Shown: positions 31,882 to 40,752 of the stretch, in pieces
How the letters are laid out: each line of letters begins with the position of its first letter
How positions within the stretch are numbered: position 1 is the stretch's first letter
Assembly (NCBI GenBank): GCA_013388745.1
Contig: JACAER010000028.1
Span: 1-58,333, forward strand
DNA length: 58,333 nt
Source: Chloroflexota bacterium
GTDB taxonomy: Bacteria > Chloroflexota > Anaerolineae > Aggregatilineales > Phototrophicaceae
Direction of reading: 5' to 3'
The notes under the pieces: generated by a model
The model's input: only the letters and a program-made list of their open reading frames with translations
Told to the model about the DNA's origin: nothing
Database searches by the model: none
Position numbers and translations under genes: made by a program

Positions 31882-33648
31882 ATGGCCGCTGTTGCCCAAC
31901 CGCAGAGTCCGCAGCAGCAAACGCTGCGCCGCCGCCTGCCGTTCGTGATCGCGGTGCTGGTGTTCACGGCCTTTACGCTGCTGATCCGCCTGGTGTGGTT
32001 TCAATCGCCGCTGGATGGGCGCGTGCTGAGCTATCTGGAAACGATACGCGACGCCAACTACCGCCAATTGCAAAGCCTGCCGGGCGAGCGCGGCAATATC
32101 TATGACCGCGACGGCCAACCGCTGGCGGTTAACGCGCTGCGCTATGAAGTCGGCATCAGCCCCAGCCTGATCTCTAATCCGCGCCGCACAGCCACCCAAC
32201 TGGCGGCGATTTTGAACCTGAATGAACTGGATATCTATAATCAGGCCATCAGCGACCAGCAGTGGGTGCTGCTGGCGCGCCCGGTCAGCGCGGAAATCGG
32301 CCAGCAGATCGCGCAGTTAGACATTCTGGGCGTGATTGTCACCCCCATACCCTTCCGTTCGTACCCCCAGGGCACGCTGGGGGCACAGGTGATCGGCTTC
32401 GTAGCGGAAGACCCCAACGGCCTGCGCGGCTATTACGGCGTTGAGGGTTACTATGAAGATCAGCTCGAAGGGCGTGTGCGTTCGGAAGAAGTGAGCAATA
32501 TTCCGCTGGACATCGTGAATGACCGCGAGGTCAACGATCGCGGCGACGATCTGGTGCTGACGATTGACCGCGATATTCAATATCTGGCAGAAAGCGAGCT
32601 GAATCTGGCGATCAACGCCACCGGCGCCACCGGCGGCACGATTCTGATTATGGATCCGCGCACGGGGGATATTCTGGCGATGGCGAGCTATCCCTCGTTC
32701 GACCCCAACAACATCAGCGCGACCAGCGACCCCGACAGTTTCCGCAACCCGACCATCAGCAACAGTGTCGAGCCGGGATCAATTATGAAGGTCGTGACAG
32801 TGGCGGCGGCGCTGGAAAGCGGCGTCATCACGCCCAATTGGACGTATAACGATCAGGGCATTATCAATATCGGCGGCATCGACATCCGCAACTGGAATCG
32901 CACGGCGGCGGGCGCGGTGGATGTGACGCAGGTGCTGGTGCAGTCGTTGAATGTGGGCGCGGCGACCATCAGCCTGACGATGGGGCCAGACCGGTTCTTC
33001 GCGATGATGCAGGAATTCGGCTTCGGCCAGCCGACCGGCGTCGATCTTCAGGGCGAGGAAGCCGGGCTGCTGTACGTGCCGGGCGATGCCGAGTACAGCG
33101 AAAGTCTGTTGGGCACGGTGGCCTTTGGCCAGGGCATTTCGGTCACGCCGCTGCAAATGCTGACGGCGGTCAACGCCATCGCTAACGGCGGCCTGATGAT
33201 GCAGCCGCGCATTGTCACGCAGATCATCGACGACAATCAGGTGATAAATTCGCAGCCGACGGTGCTGGGACGCCCGATTTCCAGCGAGACGGCGCAGATC
33301 GTGACGCAGATGATGGTGCGTGTGGTGCAGGAGGGCGTGGACGGCAACGCCAGCGTGCCCGGCTACACCATCGCCGGCAAAACCGGCACCGCGCAGATTC
33401 CCACGCCTGTCGGTTACGAAGAAAACGCTTCGCTGGCGAGTTTCGTCGGCTTTTTCCCGGCGGATGATCCCCAGGTAAGCGTGCTGGTCATGCTGGAACG
33501 GCCACAGGGTTACTGGGGCAGCGCCACCGCCGCGCCCGTCTTCGCCCGGCTCGCCGCCCGCCTGGCCATTCTGCTGGAAATCCCGCAGGATGCGGTGCGG
33601 CTGGCGCTGCTGGGACAGGGCGGCAGTATCGACCAGCTCGCGCCCTGA
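31882..33648 (+). CDS. ftsI: Division-type transpeptidase FtsI (class B PBP)
   Basis: A 588-residue class B penicillin-binding protein that cross-links septal peptidoglycan. One membrane anchor (about 21-43) is followed by the dimerisation domain GERGNIYDRDGQPLAV and the transpeptidase domain. All three catalytic motifs are present: Ser300-x-x-Lys303 (SIMK), SLN at 355-357, and KTG at 500-502. I chose the ATG at 31882; the upstream GGAGG is 13 bases away, slightly far. It follows the FtsL-like gene and ends 54 bases before the YgiT-type gene. Confidence 0.94.
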   Translation: MAAVAQPQSPQQQTLRRRLPFVIAVLVFTAFTLLIRLVWFQSPLDGRVLSYLETIRDANYRQLQSLPGERGNIYDRDGQPLAVNALRYEVGISPSLISNPRRTATQLAAILNLNELDIYNQAISDQQWVLLARPVSAEIGQQIAQLDILGVIVTPIPFRSYPQGTLGAQVIGFVAEDPNGLRGYYGVEGYYEDQLEGRVRSEEVSNIPLDIVNDREVNDRGDDLVLTIDRDIQYLAESELNLAINATGATGGTILIMDPRTGDILAMASYPSFDPNNISATSDPDSFRNPTISNSVEPGSIMKVVTVAAALESGVITPNWTYNDQGIINIGGIDIRNWNRTAAGAVDVTQVLVQSLNVGAATISLTMGPDRFFAMMQEFGFGQPTGVDLQGEEAGLLYVPGDAEYSESLLGTVAFGQGISVTPLQMLTAVNAIANGGLMMQPRIVTQIIDDNQVINSQPTVLGRPISSETAQIVTQMMVRVVQEGVDGNASVPGYTIAGKTGTAQIPTPVGYEENASLASFVGFFPADDPQVSVLVMLERPQGYWGSATAAPVFARLAARLAILLEIPQDAVRLALLGQGGSIDQLAP

Positions 33649-33702
33649 TACCGGCGTGATGAGCCTGATCCCCAACTATGGGAACGATTTTAAGAGGAAA
33701 AA

Positions 33703-33933
33703 ATGAAGCAGTGCGTCATCTGTAAAAATGGCAGCACCCAGCCCGGCAGCGTTACCATCACGCTGGAACGCGGCGGCAGCACGCTGGTCATCCAAGGCGT
33801 GCCTGCGCACGTCTGCCAAAACTACGGCGAAGCCTATGTCGATGAAGACATCAGCGCCCACCTGCTGCCAATCAGCGAACAGGCTTTGCGCAGTGGGGTA
33901 CCGGTCGCAATCCGTCAATTTGTGGCAGCATAA
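33703..33933 (+). CDS. YgiT-type zinc-finger (MqsA N-terminal-like) protein, orphan
   Basis: A 76-residue protein of the YgiT/MqsA zinc-finger type: CVICKNG at residues 4-10, then [31 protein letters not shown]. In the family the second zinc pair is usually VC-x-x-CGE; here the last Cys is Tyr (VCQNYGE), so zinc binding is probably altered. The C-terminal helix-turn-helix part of full MqsA is absent, as in many short versions. No toxin gene lies beside it: ftsI is upstream and proA starts 10 bases downstream. It may be an orphan antitoxin-derived regulator. Confidence 0.8.
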   Translation: MKQCVICKNGSTQPGSVTITLERGGSTLVIQGVPAHVCQNYGEAYVDEDISAHLLPISEQALRSGVPVAIRQFVAA

Positions 33934-33943
33934 GGAAAACGCT

Positions 33944-35218
33944 ATGATCGCCGAACACATCACCCTCACCCACATGGGCGCGCGGGCCAAAGCCGCCGCC
34001 CGTGCTCTGCTGCGCGCCAACAGCGAGCAGAAAAACCGCGCCCTGCTGGCGATGGCCGATGCCCTGCTGGCGCACGAAGCCGAAATTCTGGCCGAAAACG
34101 CCATCGACCTCGACGAAGGCCGCGCCAGCGGCCTCAACCCCGCGCTGCTCGACCGCATGAGCCTGCAAAAACGTCTGCCGGCTATCGCCGCCGATGTGCG
34201 CAGTGTCGCCGCGCTGCCGGATCCGGTGGGGCAGGAATTCGACGCGCGCACGCTGGACAACGGCCTGCGCATCTCCCGCCGCCGCACCCCCATCGGCGTC
34301 GTCGGCGTGATCTATGAAGCGCGCCCCAATGTCACCGTTGATGTGGCGGCGCTCACGCTCAAAAGCGGCAACGCCGTGATTCTGCGCGGCGGCAAAGAGA
34401 TCAAACGCAGCAACCTGGCGCTGCTGCGCGCCCTGCGTGCCGCGAGCGCCGCAGCCGGCCTGCCCGCCGACGCCATCCAGTACATCGAAAGCACCGACCG
34501 CCAGTATATTCACGAGATGCTCAAGCTGCACCAGTACATCGACGTGATTATCCCGCGCGGCGGCAGCGCGCTGCACAAACTGTGCCGCGAAAACAGCACT
34601 ATCCCGGTGATTACCGGCGGCATCGGCATCTGCCATATTTTTGTCGATGCCACAGCCGATCTCGACAAAGCGCTGCCCATCATCCACAACGCCAAAACGC
34701 AGCGGCCTTCGGTCTGCAACACGCTCGACACCCTGCTGGTGCATGCCAGCGTGGCTGGCGAATTTCTGCCGCGCGTCGTGGCCCATCTGGCGCCGGCGGG
34801 CGTCAGCTTCCGCGCCGAGCCGCGCGCGCTGCAAATTTTGCGGGATCACAGCGCAGCGGGCGAGGTGCGGCCTGCCGGCGCCGACGATTTCGACACCGAA
34901 TGGATGGCGCTGATTCTGGGGCTGAAAGTCGTGGATACGCTGGACGAAGCGATCGACCATATCCAGGCGCACAGCATGAACCACACCGACAGCATTCTGA
35001 CACGCGACGCCGACCACGCCGCCCGCTTCCTCAACGAAGTCGATTCGTCGGCGGTGATGCTCAACGCCAGCACGCGCTTTAACGACGGCGGCCAATTGGG
35101 GCTGGGCGCAGAAGTCGCCGTCAGCACGCAAAAGCTGCACGCGCGTGGGCCGATGGCGCTGGAAGAATTAACGACGTACAAATGGATTGTGATCGGCGAT
35201 GGTCATACTCGCGCGTAA
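33944..35218 (+). CDS. proA: Gamma-glutamyl phosphate reductase
   Basis: A 424-residue NADPH-dependent enzyme that converts gamma-glutamyl phosphate to glutamate semialdehyde in proline synthesis. The family segments [40 protein letters not shown] and the catalytic-Cys region [18 protein letters not shown] are intact, as is the C-terminal [46 protein letters not shown] precedes the ATG by eight bases. It is tightly spaced with the YgiT-type gene. No proB is seen here. Confidence 0.96.
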   Translation: MIAEHITLTHMGARAKAAARALLRANSEQKNRALLAMADALLAHEAEILAENAIDLDEGRASGLNPALLDRMSLQKRLPAIAADVRSVAALPDPVGQEFDARTLDNGLRISRRRTPIGVVGVIYEARPNVTVDVAALTLKSGNAVILRGGKEIKRSNLALLRALRAASAAAGLPADAIQYIESTDRQYIHEMLKLHQYIDVIIPRGGSALHKLCRENSTIPVITGGIGICHIFVDATADLDKALPIIHNAKTQRPSVCNTLDTLLVHASVAGEFLPRVVAHLAPAGVSFRAEPRALQILRDHSAAGEVRPAGADDFDTEWMALILGLKVVDTLDEAIDHIQAHSMNHTDSILTRDADHAARFLNEVDSSAVMLNASTRFNDGGQLGLGAEVAVSTQKLHARGPMALEELTTYKWIVIGDGHTRA

Positions 35219-35270
35219 TGCCGAAGAGTAGTATACTTTCCCTCAACGATAGGGGAGACACTAAATATCC

Positions 35271-35633
35271 ATGCATATTTTGCTGTTGGAAAACACGCCC
35301 GATATGGCCTTGATGCTGCGGCAGGCGTTAGAGATGGAAGGCCATGAAGTGACCGTGGGCTACAACGGACGGCAGGGCTTAGACCTGTTGGCGCAGTTCA
35401 CGCCACATCTGATTCTCAGCGACCTCAAAATGCCCGAATTCGATGGCTTTGAGTTTCTGGATTATATCCGCAGCAGCCCGCAGTGGGCGCATCTGCCCTT
35501 CATCGCCGTCAGCGGCAATCTGGCCGAAGCGCAGCGCGCCGTGGAAGCCGGCGCCAACGATTATCTTTCCAAGCCCTTTCATCTGGACACGCTGCGTGCC
35601 AAGCTGGATAAATGGCTGCCACACGAAAATTAG
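35271..35633 (+). CDS. Single-domain response regulator
   Basis: A 120-residue receiver domain with no output. The phospho-acceptor is Asp51 in LILSDLKMP, and the switch Ser and Lys are in IAVSGN and SKPFH. The usual acidic pair near position 8 is Glu7-Asn8, so metal binding may be weaker. Such proteins pass phosphate or act by docking. It lies seven bases upstream of the lipid kinase gene, suggesting one operon. Confidence 0.88.
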   Translation: MHILLLENTPDMALMLRQALEMEGHEVTVGYNGRQGLDLLAQFTPHLILSDLKMPEFDGFEFLDYIRSSPQWAHLPFIAVSGNLAEAQRAVEAGANDYLSKPFHLDTLRAKLDKWLPHEN

Positions 35634-35639
35634 CGCCTT

Positions 35640-36569
35640 ATGTCCAAAACACTGATCGTCCTTAACCCGCACGCCGCCGCCGGGCGTGCCGGCAAACTCT
35701 GGCGGCAGCTTGAACCCCTGCTCTGGCAGCGGTTGGGCGATCTGGTGGTGGCCATCACGCAGCACCCGCGCGAAGTCGCCCGGCATATCGATCAGGCCTA
35801 TCAGAGTGGCCTGACGCGCGTCGTCTCGATCGGCGGCGACGGCACCAACCACACGCTGGTGAACGCGCTGGCCGGCCTCAACAGCCGCCACCCCGATGCG
35901 CCGCCGATGGTCTACGGGATGCTGCCGGTAGGCACAGGCCGCGATTGGGCGCGCACTATCAAAATCCCCTTCAAGATCGAAGAGGCGGTAGAATGGATTG
36001 CCCACGCCGTGCCGCGCCCCACCGACATCGGCCAACTGACGTTCGACGGCCAGCGCGAATACTTCCTCAACATCTCCAGCGCTGGCATCAGCGGCGAAGT
36101 CGCGCGGCGTGTGAACGCCGCACCCAAGCGTCCCTGGACATTTTTGCAAAAAACCATCAGCGCGCTGCTGACCTATACGCCGCCCGTGATGCAGATTCGC
36201 CTCGACGGGCAGGACTGGTACGAAGGCCGCGCCTTTATCCTGACCGTCGCCAACGGTACGACTTTTGCGCACGGCATGAAGATCGCGCCTAACGCCCAGA
36301 TCGACGACGGTCAATTTGACATTATTCTCGTGGAGCATATGTCGCGCCCGCGCATTCTGACGGCGCTGCGCATGGTTTACGACGGCAGCCACCTGCGCCA
36401 CCCCAAAGTCAAGGCCGCGCGCGCCAAACAGGTGCAGATTCGCGGCGTGACCGGCGTCCTCGACATGGAATTCGACGGCGAAATGACCAGAGGCCGCGAG
36501 CTAACGTTTGAGATTCGTCCCGGCCTGCTGCATCTGCTGGCCGAAGCCCCGCCGAAAAGTGGCCCGTAG
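35640..36569 (+). CDS. Diacylglycerol/lipid kinase family protein
   Basis: A 309-residue protein of the DAGK catalytic family. It opens TLIVLNPHAAAGRAGKLW and carries the ATP-binding signature VSIGGDGTNHTLVNAL near residue 65, then GMLPVGTGRDWARTI. The C-terminal domain has the YVLDGE-like MEFDGEMTRG. Substrates in the family include diacylglycerol, sphingoid bases and undecaprenol; the specific lipid cannot be told here. It starts seven bases after the receiver gene and converges on the tail-anchored ATPase gene. Confidence 0.88.
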   Translation: MSKTLIVLNPHAAAGRAGKLWRQLEPLLWQRLGDLVVAITQHPREVARHIDQAYQSGLTRVVSIGGDGTNHTLVNALAGLNSRHPDAPPMVYGMLPVGTGRDWARTIKIPFKIEEAVEWIAHAVPRPTDIGQLTFDGQREYFLNISSAGISGEVARRVNAAPKRPWTFLQKTISALLTYTPPVMQIRLDGQDWYEGRAFILTVANGTTFAHGMKIAPNAQIDDGQFDIILVEHMSRPRILTALRMVYDGSHLRHPKVKAARAKQVQIRGVTGVLDMEFDGEMTRGRELTFEIRPGLLHLLAEAPPKSGP

Positions 36570-36657
36570 AGGCTAAGCGACCTCGACGGATCACGCGCAC
36601 ATTCCTCTGCCGGGGTAGGCGCGTTCGTTTTCCTTGCGAGTCGCCGTCCTGTTCCTC

Positions 36658-37884
36658 TCATGGCGTGCCCACCAGCGTCACCGTCGCTGGCGCGTCGCTG
36701 GCCGGGTTTGTGCCCGGCGCGCTGCTCAGCGCGATCACCAGCAGCAAAATCGCGAACAATGTGGCGACGATCGTTCCGATCACCCACCAGCGGCGGCGCG
36801 CCGCCGGCATAGGCGGTGTTTCGATGCGCGCGTTTTCCAGCAGCCAGCGCTGCATTAACCCGGCGGCCAGCGCGTTGCCCGACGCCGAATGCGTCAGAAT
36901 TTCGCGGTATTCCAGGCTGCGCAGTGCCGCATTGATGCTTGTCGTGTCCAGCGGATAATCGGTTTCGATCAACCATTGGCTGATGCTGTCAGCGTCGATT
37001 TTCGCCAGCGGGTCGGCGTACAGCAGGCCGCTGATGGCCGTCAGCGCCAGTCGTTCGCTGCGTGTCAGGCTCAACCAGGTCTGCCGGAATTCTTCGACGC
37101 TGGCCTGATACACCTGCGCGCTGGCCGCTTTGGCATTCCCGCTTTGCAGCAGATAGTAGCCAAAGCGCTGCATCAGCGCCGGTTGGCCGCCTGTCGCACG
37201 GTAGGCCGTCACCGCCGCCGCGTCCATGCCCGCCGGAAACAGCGCCGCGCATTCGCCCAATTTGAGGTTCGTCAGCCGGAACACTTCGCCCGCCAGCGGT
37301 TGCAGCGCGGGCAAATCGGTTTCGCGCGTTTCGTCCAGTGTCAGCACCAGGCCCAACTGCGGGTAGGCTTGCAGCAGTTCCGCCAGATACGCCCCAAAAT
37401 CCGCCGCCAGCGTCCCGGCGGCCAGCGCATCAATCAGCAGATGAGCGTTATCCAGCAGCAGAATCAGCCGCCGGTTGCTGCGCAGCGCCCGGAACACGCC
37501 CGGCAAAAATTCGCCGCCGAACCAATTGCGCGCCGCAGCATTTTCCAGCGTCGGCGGCACTTCCGGCACGCGGCTCAGCGTGAATTCGCGCTGGATCAGC
37601 GCGTTTTCGATCAGATGCGCCAGCGCCAGCAGCAGCCCGCTTTCGCTGCGCAGCGGCAGCGTTTCCAGCGCCGCGAACACGCCGACAAACGAGTCGCCGT
37701 ACACCGCGTCGAACTGCCACAGGAGCGCGCTTTTGCCGATCTGCCGCCGCCCGACGAACACAAAAGCCTGTGTGCGCTCTACATCGTTCAGATAGCCGTA
37801 CAAACGGGTGAACGCCGGCTGGCGTCCGGTAAACGGCGCGGGCACATAGGCGTCATCGGGCGCGGAACGATAAGGATTTTCCAT
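36658..37884 (-). CDS. Tail-anchored AAA/STAND-type ATPase
   Basis: A 408-residue ATPase. Walker A is GRRQIGKSALL with Lys51, the type common to archaeal-style AAA and STAND ATPases, and Walker B is LILLLDNAH near residue 135. A winged-helix-like region follows (about 290-350, LTRSERLALTAISGLLY). A single membrane segment lies near the C-terminus (about 366-388), leaving a short Pro/Thr tail outside. I chose the ATG at 37884 since it starts with NPYRSAPDD, typical of the family's FTGR lead-in (PFTGRQPAF). No strong ribosome-binding site is seen. Function unknown. Confidence 0.75.
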   Translation of the reverse strand: MENPYRSAPDDAYVPAPFTGRQPAFTRLYGYLNDVERTQAFVFVGRRQIGKSALLWQFDAVYGDSFVGVFAALETLPLRSESGLLLALAHLIENALIQREFTLSRVPEVPPTLENAAARNWFGGEFLPGVFRALRSNRRLILLLDNAHLLIDALAAGTLAADFGAYLAELLQAYPQLGLVLTLDETRETDLPALQPLAGEVFRLTNLKLGECAALFPAGMDAAAVTAYRATGGQPALMQRFGYYLLQSGNAKAASAQVYQASVEEFRQTWLSLTRSERLALTAISGLLYADPLAKIDADSISQWLIETDYPLDTTSINAALRSLEYREILTHSASGNALAAGLMQRWLLENARIETPPMPAARRRWWVIGTIVATLFAILLLVIALSSAPGTNPASDAPATVTLVGTP

Positions 37885-37925
37885 TACATATGTTTTCTTA
37901 AAGCCCGGCAGCGAATAGCGCGCGT

Positions 37926-38894
37926 TCAGGGCGTGAGCAGCACTTTGCCTTTGGTGCCGCGCCCGCTCATATAACGCTGCGCCTCGCCCGCGTTTTGCAG
38001 CGGGAACACCTTGTCGATATTGACGCGCAGCGTGCCTGCCGCCGCCCAGCCCAGCACATCGCCCGCGCGCCATTCCAGTTCCGCGCGCGTTGCCAGATAA
38101 TGGCCGAGCGATGGGCGTGTCAGGAACAGCGAGCCTTTGGCGTTCAAAATCTGTGGCTCTAAAGGCGCAACCGCGCCGCTGGCCTGCCCGAACAGTACCA
38201 TATAACCGCGCGGACGCAGGCAGTTCAAGCCTTTTTCAAACGTGTCTTTGCCCACCGAATCGTAGATGACATGCACGCCGCGCCCATCGGTCAGGCGTTT
38301 GACTTCGGCCTCGAAATCCTGCTGCGTGTACAGAATCACGGCGTCCGCGCCCGCCGCCCGCGCGATCTGCGCTTTTTCCTCGTTAGAGACAGTGCCGATG
38401 ACGGTCGCGCCGCAGCGCTTCGCCATCTGCACCAGCAGCGCGCCGGTGCCGCCCGCCGCCGCGTGAATCAGCGCAGTCTGGCCGGCTTGCAGCGCAAAAG
38501 TGCTGTGGACCAGGTAGTGCGCGGTCATGCCTTGCAGCAGCGCCGCCGCCGCGATTTGCGACGACAAGTCCGGCGGCACGTGCACCAATTTTTCGACCGG
38601 CACAATCGCGTATTCGGCATAAGCGCCCAGCACGAAGGCATAGGCCACCGCGTCGCCCACCTTGAAACCGCTGACACCTTCGCCAACGGCGTCGATCACG
38701 CCCGCCGCTTCCTGCCCCGGCGTAAAGGGCAGCGGCAGCTTATATTGGCCGCTGCGCTGGTAAATGTCGATAAAGTTCAGCCCCGCCGCCGCGATTTTGA
38801 CGCGCACTGTACCCGGCGTGGGTTCAGGCACGGCGATGTCTTCGTAGCGCAGCACGCTTTCATCGCCCTGTTCATGGACACGAATGGCTTTCAT
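37926..38894 (-). CDS. NADPH:quinone oxidoreductase (zinc-independent MDR)
   Basis: A 322-residue medium-chain reductase. Features are the start [57 protein letters not shown], and the nucleotide-binding [25 protein letters not shown]. There are no catalytic zinc cysteines, as expected for the QOR type. The reaction is reduction of quinones with NADPH. Its ATG overlaps the bioY stop by four bases (ATGA), so the two are translated together, though a functional link is not obvious. Confidence 0.92.
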   Translation of the reverse strand: MKAIRVHEQGDESVLRYEDIAVPEPTPGTVRVKIAAAGLNFIDIYQRSGQYKLPLPFTPGQEAAGVIDAVGEGVSGFKVGDAVAYAFVLGAYAEYAIVPVEKLVHVPPDLSSQIAAAALLQGMTAHYLVHSTFALQAGQTALIHAAAGGTGALLVQMAKRCGATVIGTVSNEEKAQIARAAGADAVILYTQQDFEAEVKRLTDGRGVHVIYDSVGKDTFEKGLNCLRPRGYMVLFGQASGAVAPLEPQILNAKGSLFLTRPSLGHYLATRAELEWRAGDVLGWAAAGTLRVNIDKVFPLQNAGEAQRYMSGRGTKGKVLLTP

Positions 38895-39451
38895 TGTGGC
38901 TGTATCCTTTGCAGCAGCGCGCGCCCGCCTTCGGTGGCCGCCGCCGCGATCAGCGCTTTTACCAGATCGGGCACGATAAAGGGCGCCGCGCCCGCCGCCC
39001 ACGCCATCGCCAAATCCAGCCCGCGCGTCAGCATCAGCACCGGCAGACCGCACAGATAAATCACAGCGATTCCGGCCACGCCCGTCAACCAGCGCTGCCA
39101 CAGGCGCGTGCCCGCGCGTTCCACCAGCAGACCAGAAACACAGGCCGCCGCCACAAAGCCCACCAGATAGCCGCCAGTCGGCCCGAACAGTGCCGCCTGT
39201 CCGCGCGCGTTAGCGTCCAGCGGCAGCCCGACGGCGATCAGCGCAACATACGCCAGTTGGCTGAGCGCCCCATCGCGCGCGCCCAACACCATGCCCGCCA
39301 GCAGCACCGCCAGCGGTTGCAGCGTGAACGGCACCGGATCCATCGGAATCACCACGCGCGCCGACAGAATCGTCACCAGCGCGCCGAGCGCCACACCGAT
39401 CATGCGGTAAGTCAGACTGTAATCACGAGTGGGAGTAAGTGTACGCAGCAT
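38891..39451 (-). CDS. bioY: Biotin transporter substrate-binding subunit BioY
   Basis: A 186-residue membrane protein with five or six spans, matching BioY, the S component of ECF-type biotin uptake. Key segments are [39 protein letters not shown] and [16 protein letters not shown]. The start at 39451 has AGGAG seven bases upstream. No ECF ATPase genes are adjacent, so BioY either works alone or uses a shared energy module. I did not find a BirA operator in the 138-base gap upstream. Confidence 0.93.
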   Translation of the reverse strand: MLRTLTPTRDYSLTYRMIGVALGALVTILSARVVIPMDPVPFTLQPLAVLLAGMVLGARDGALSQLAYVALIAVGLPLDANARGQAALFGPTGGYLVGFVAAACVSGLLVERAGTRLWQRWLTGVAGIAVIYLCGLPVLMLTRGLDLAMAWAAGAAPFIVPDLVKALIAAAATEGGRALLQRIQPQ

Positions 39452-39589
39452 GTATATTCTCCTAAAAGAACTATCAGCGATGAGCAAATCGCCAATGCAA
39501 AATACAGGGTTATGAAACTGACGCAAACGGGCATCTATGCGCGGCCAGACCGCCTGATGAGATGTCTGCCAGGGTCGGCGGTTGCCATC

Positions 39590-39880
39590 CTACGTCCGGT
39601 TTTCAGGTGTCGGCTCGACCACCACGTCGATCAGCTCATATTCGGCCATGTGCTTGCCGTTTTTGTCTCTGGTGTTGAGCGTTTCGACCAGCGTGACGCG
39701 CGTGCCCAGCCCGACCAGCTCGAAGCGCGTCATCCATTTGCCCGTCGCCTGGTTGTTGCGATAGTAGGCCAGCCGTCCTTTGGGATCCATATGCAGCAGC
39801 TTCCACTTGGCCTTGCCAAACTTCATGGTACGCAGTTCCTGATGCAGCGCGTCGCGTTCCTGCGCGTTCAAATATGCCAT
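39590..39880 (-). CDS. Small conserved hypothetical protein
   Basis: A 96-residue soluble protein, Lys/Arg-rich in its first half and beta-rich afterwards (GKWMTRFELVGLGTRVTLVETL), ending in an acidic stretch. I do not recognise the family. The frame is clean, codon use matches its neighbours, and it faces the DUF3291 gene across 85 bases, which supports it as a real gene. bioY follows on the same strand after 138 bases. Confidence 0.65.
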   Translation of the reverse strand: MAYLNAQERDALHQELRTMKFGKAKWKLLHMDPKGRLAYYRNNQATGKWMTRFELVGLGTRVTLVETLNTRDKNGKHMAEYELIDVVVEPTPENRT

Positions 39881-39965
39881 CGTCTATCCTTGTGCCATTT
39901 TCCTCTCAAGCTGGCGATAGTATATAATTTTTGCAACGTTCGTCCAATAGACAGCGCGAGGACAA

Positions 39966-40433
39966 ATGTCACATCATCTGGCACAGGTCAACATCGCTCG
40001 AATCATCGCCCCGCTGGACAGCGCACAGATGGCCGCTTTCGTCAACAATCTGGCAGAGATTAATGCGCTGGCCGAGCAAGCGCCGGGTTTTGTCTGGCGT
40101 TTGCAGACGGCGGCGGGTGACGCGACGGCCATACAGGTGTACGACGACGCGCGCATCATCATCAACCTGTCTGTGTGGGAATCGCTGGCGGCGCTGCACC
40201 GCTATACCTACCACAGCACGCACGCCGATTTTTTCCGCCGCCGCCGCGAATGGTTCGAAAAGCTGGAAACGCCGGCGCTGGCGCTGTGGTGGCAGCCGAT
40301 CGGCCAACTGCCCACACCGCGCGAGGCACAGGCGCGGCTGGCCTATCTCCAAGCGCACGGGGTCACGCCGCACGCTTTTACGTTCAAGCAGGCGTTCACT
40401 ATCGCCCAGATGCAGGCGTACCCGGCGCTTTAG
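39966..40433 (+). CDS. DUF3291 family protein
   Basis: A 155-residue protein with the DUF3291 pattern: HLAQVNIARIIAPLDSAQMAAFV at the start, GFVWRLQT, NLSVWESLAALHRYTYHSTHADFFRRRREWFE, and ALWWQPIGQLPTPREAQARLAYLQAHG. The family belongs to the dimeric alpha/beta barrel group, of unknown function, and some members resemble heme-degrading monooxygenases. GAGGA lies just before the ATG. A TATAAT box occurs at 39923-39928, without a clear -35. Confidence 0.85.
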   Translation: MSHHLAQVNIARIIAPLDSAQMAAFVNNLAEINALAEQAPGFVWRLQTAAGDATAIQVYDDARIIINLSVWESLAALHRYTYHSTHADFFRRRREWFEKLETPALALWWQPIGQLPTPREAQARLAYLQAHGVTPHAFTFKQAFTIAQMQAYPAL

Positions 40434-40468
40434 GTTATAATAAGCGTAATGACTCGCATCGAGGTTAC

Positions 40469-40631
40469 ATGGCCTTACCTTTACCCATTCACTTTGCAGA
40501 AGCTCAAATCGCTGCTTTTTGCCAGAAATATTACATTCGGCGTTTGGCGCTGTTTGGCTGGGTGCTGCGGCAGGATTTCCGGCCTGACAATGCTGTTGAA
40601 CGAAGCCAGAGTGATTTATGACGCAGCATGA
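40469..40631 (+). pseudogene. Broken MNT-type nucleotidyltransferase (MntA antitoxin) remnant
   Basis: The ATG at 40469 opens a 50-residue frame reading MALPLPIHFAEAQIAAFCQK then IRRLALFGWVLRQDFRPDN, the N-terminus of minimal nucleotidyltransferases. The catalytic GS motif is changed to GW, and the frame then leaves the family and stops at 40619-40621. In another frame the DNA continues as LLNEARVIYDAA and stops at 40629-40631, which matches the family's usual C-terminus. About 55-60 codons appear deleted with a frame change near 40585-40600. The start of the HepT-like remnant overlaps this end. Confidence 0.7.
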
Positions 40632-40752
40632 GGACAACGTATATCTGCTGCACATGTTGGAAAGCGCGCAAAAGGCATTAGCGTTTGCACAAGATAAAAC
40701 ACGTGCTGACTACCATGGCGATGAAGTGCTAGGGTGGGCCATCACTCTATGA
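40618..40752 (+). pseudogene. Truncated HepT-like toxin remnant
   Basis: A 44-codon frame from the ATG at 40618 encodes MTQHEDNVYLLHMLESAQK then ALAFAQDKTRADYHGDEVL, the N-terminal helix region of HepT (DUF86) RNase toxins. It stops at 40750-40752. Intact relatives run to about 110 residues and carry the R-x4-H-x-Y active-site motif near the C-terminus, which is missing here. It overlaps the MNT remnant and its last codon overlaps the xseA ATG (ATGA), so the deletion fused it to the start of xseA. Confidence 0.7.

Noticed and set aside
39452..39589. Possible BirA operator upstream of bioY
   Set aside because: No TTGTAAAC-type palindrome is present.
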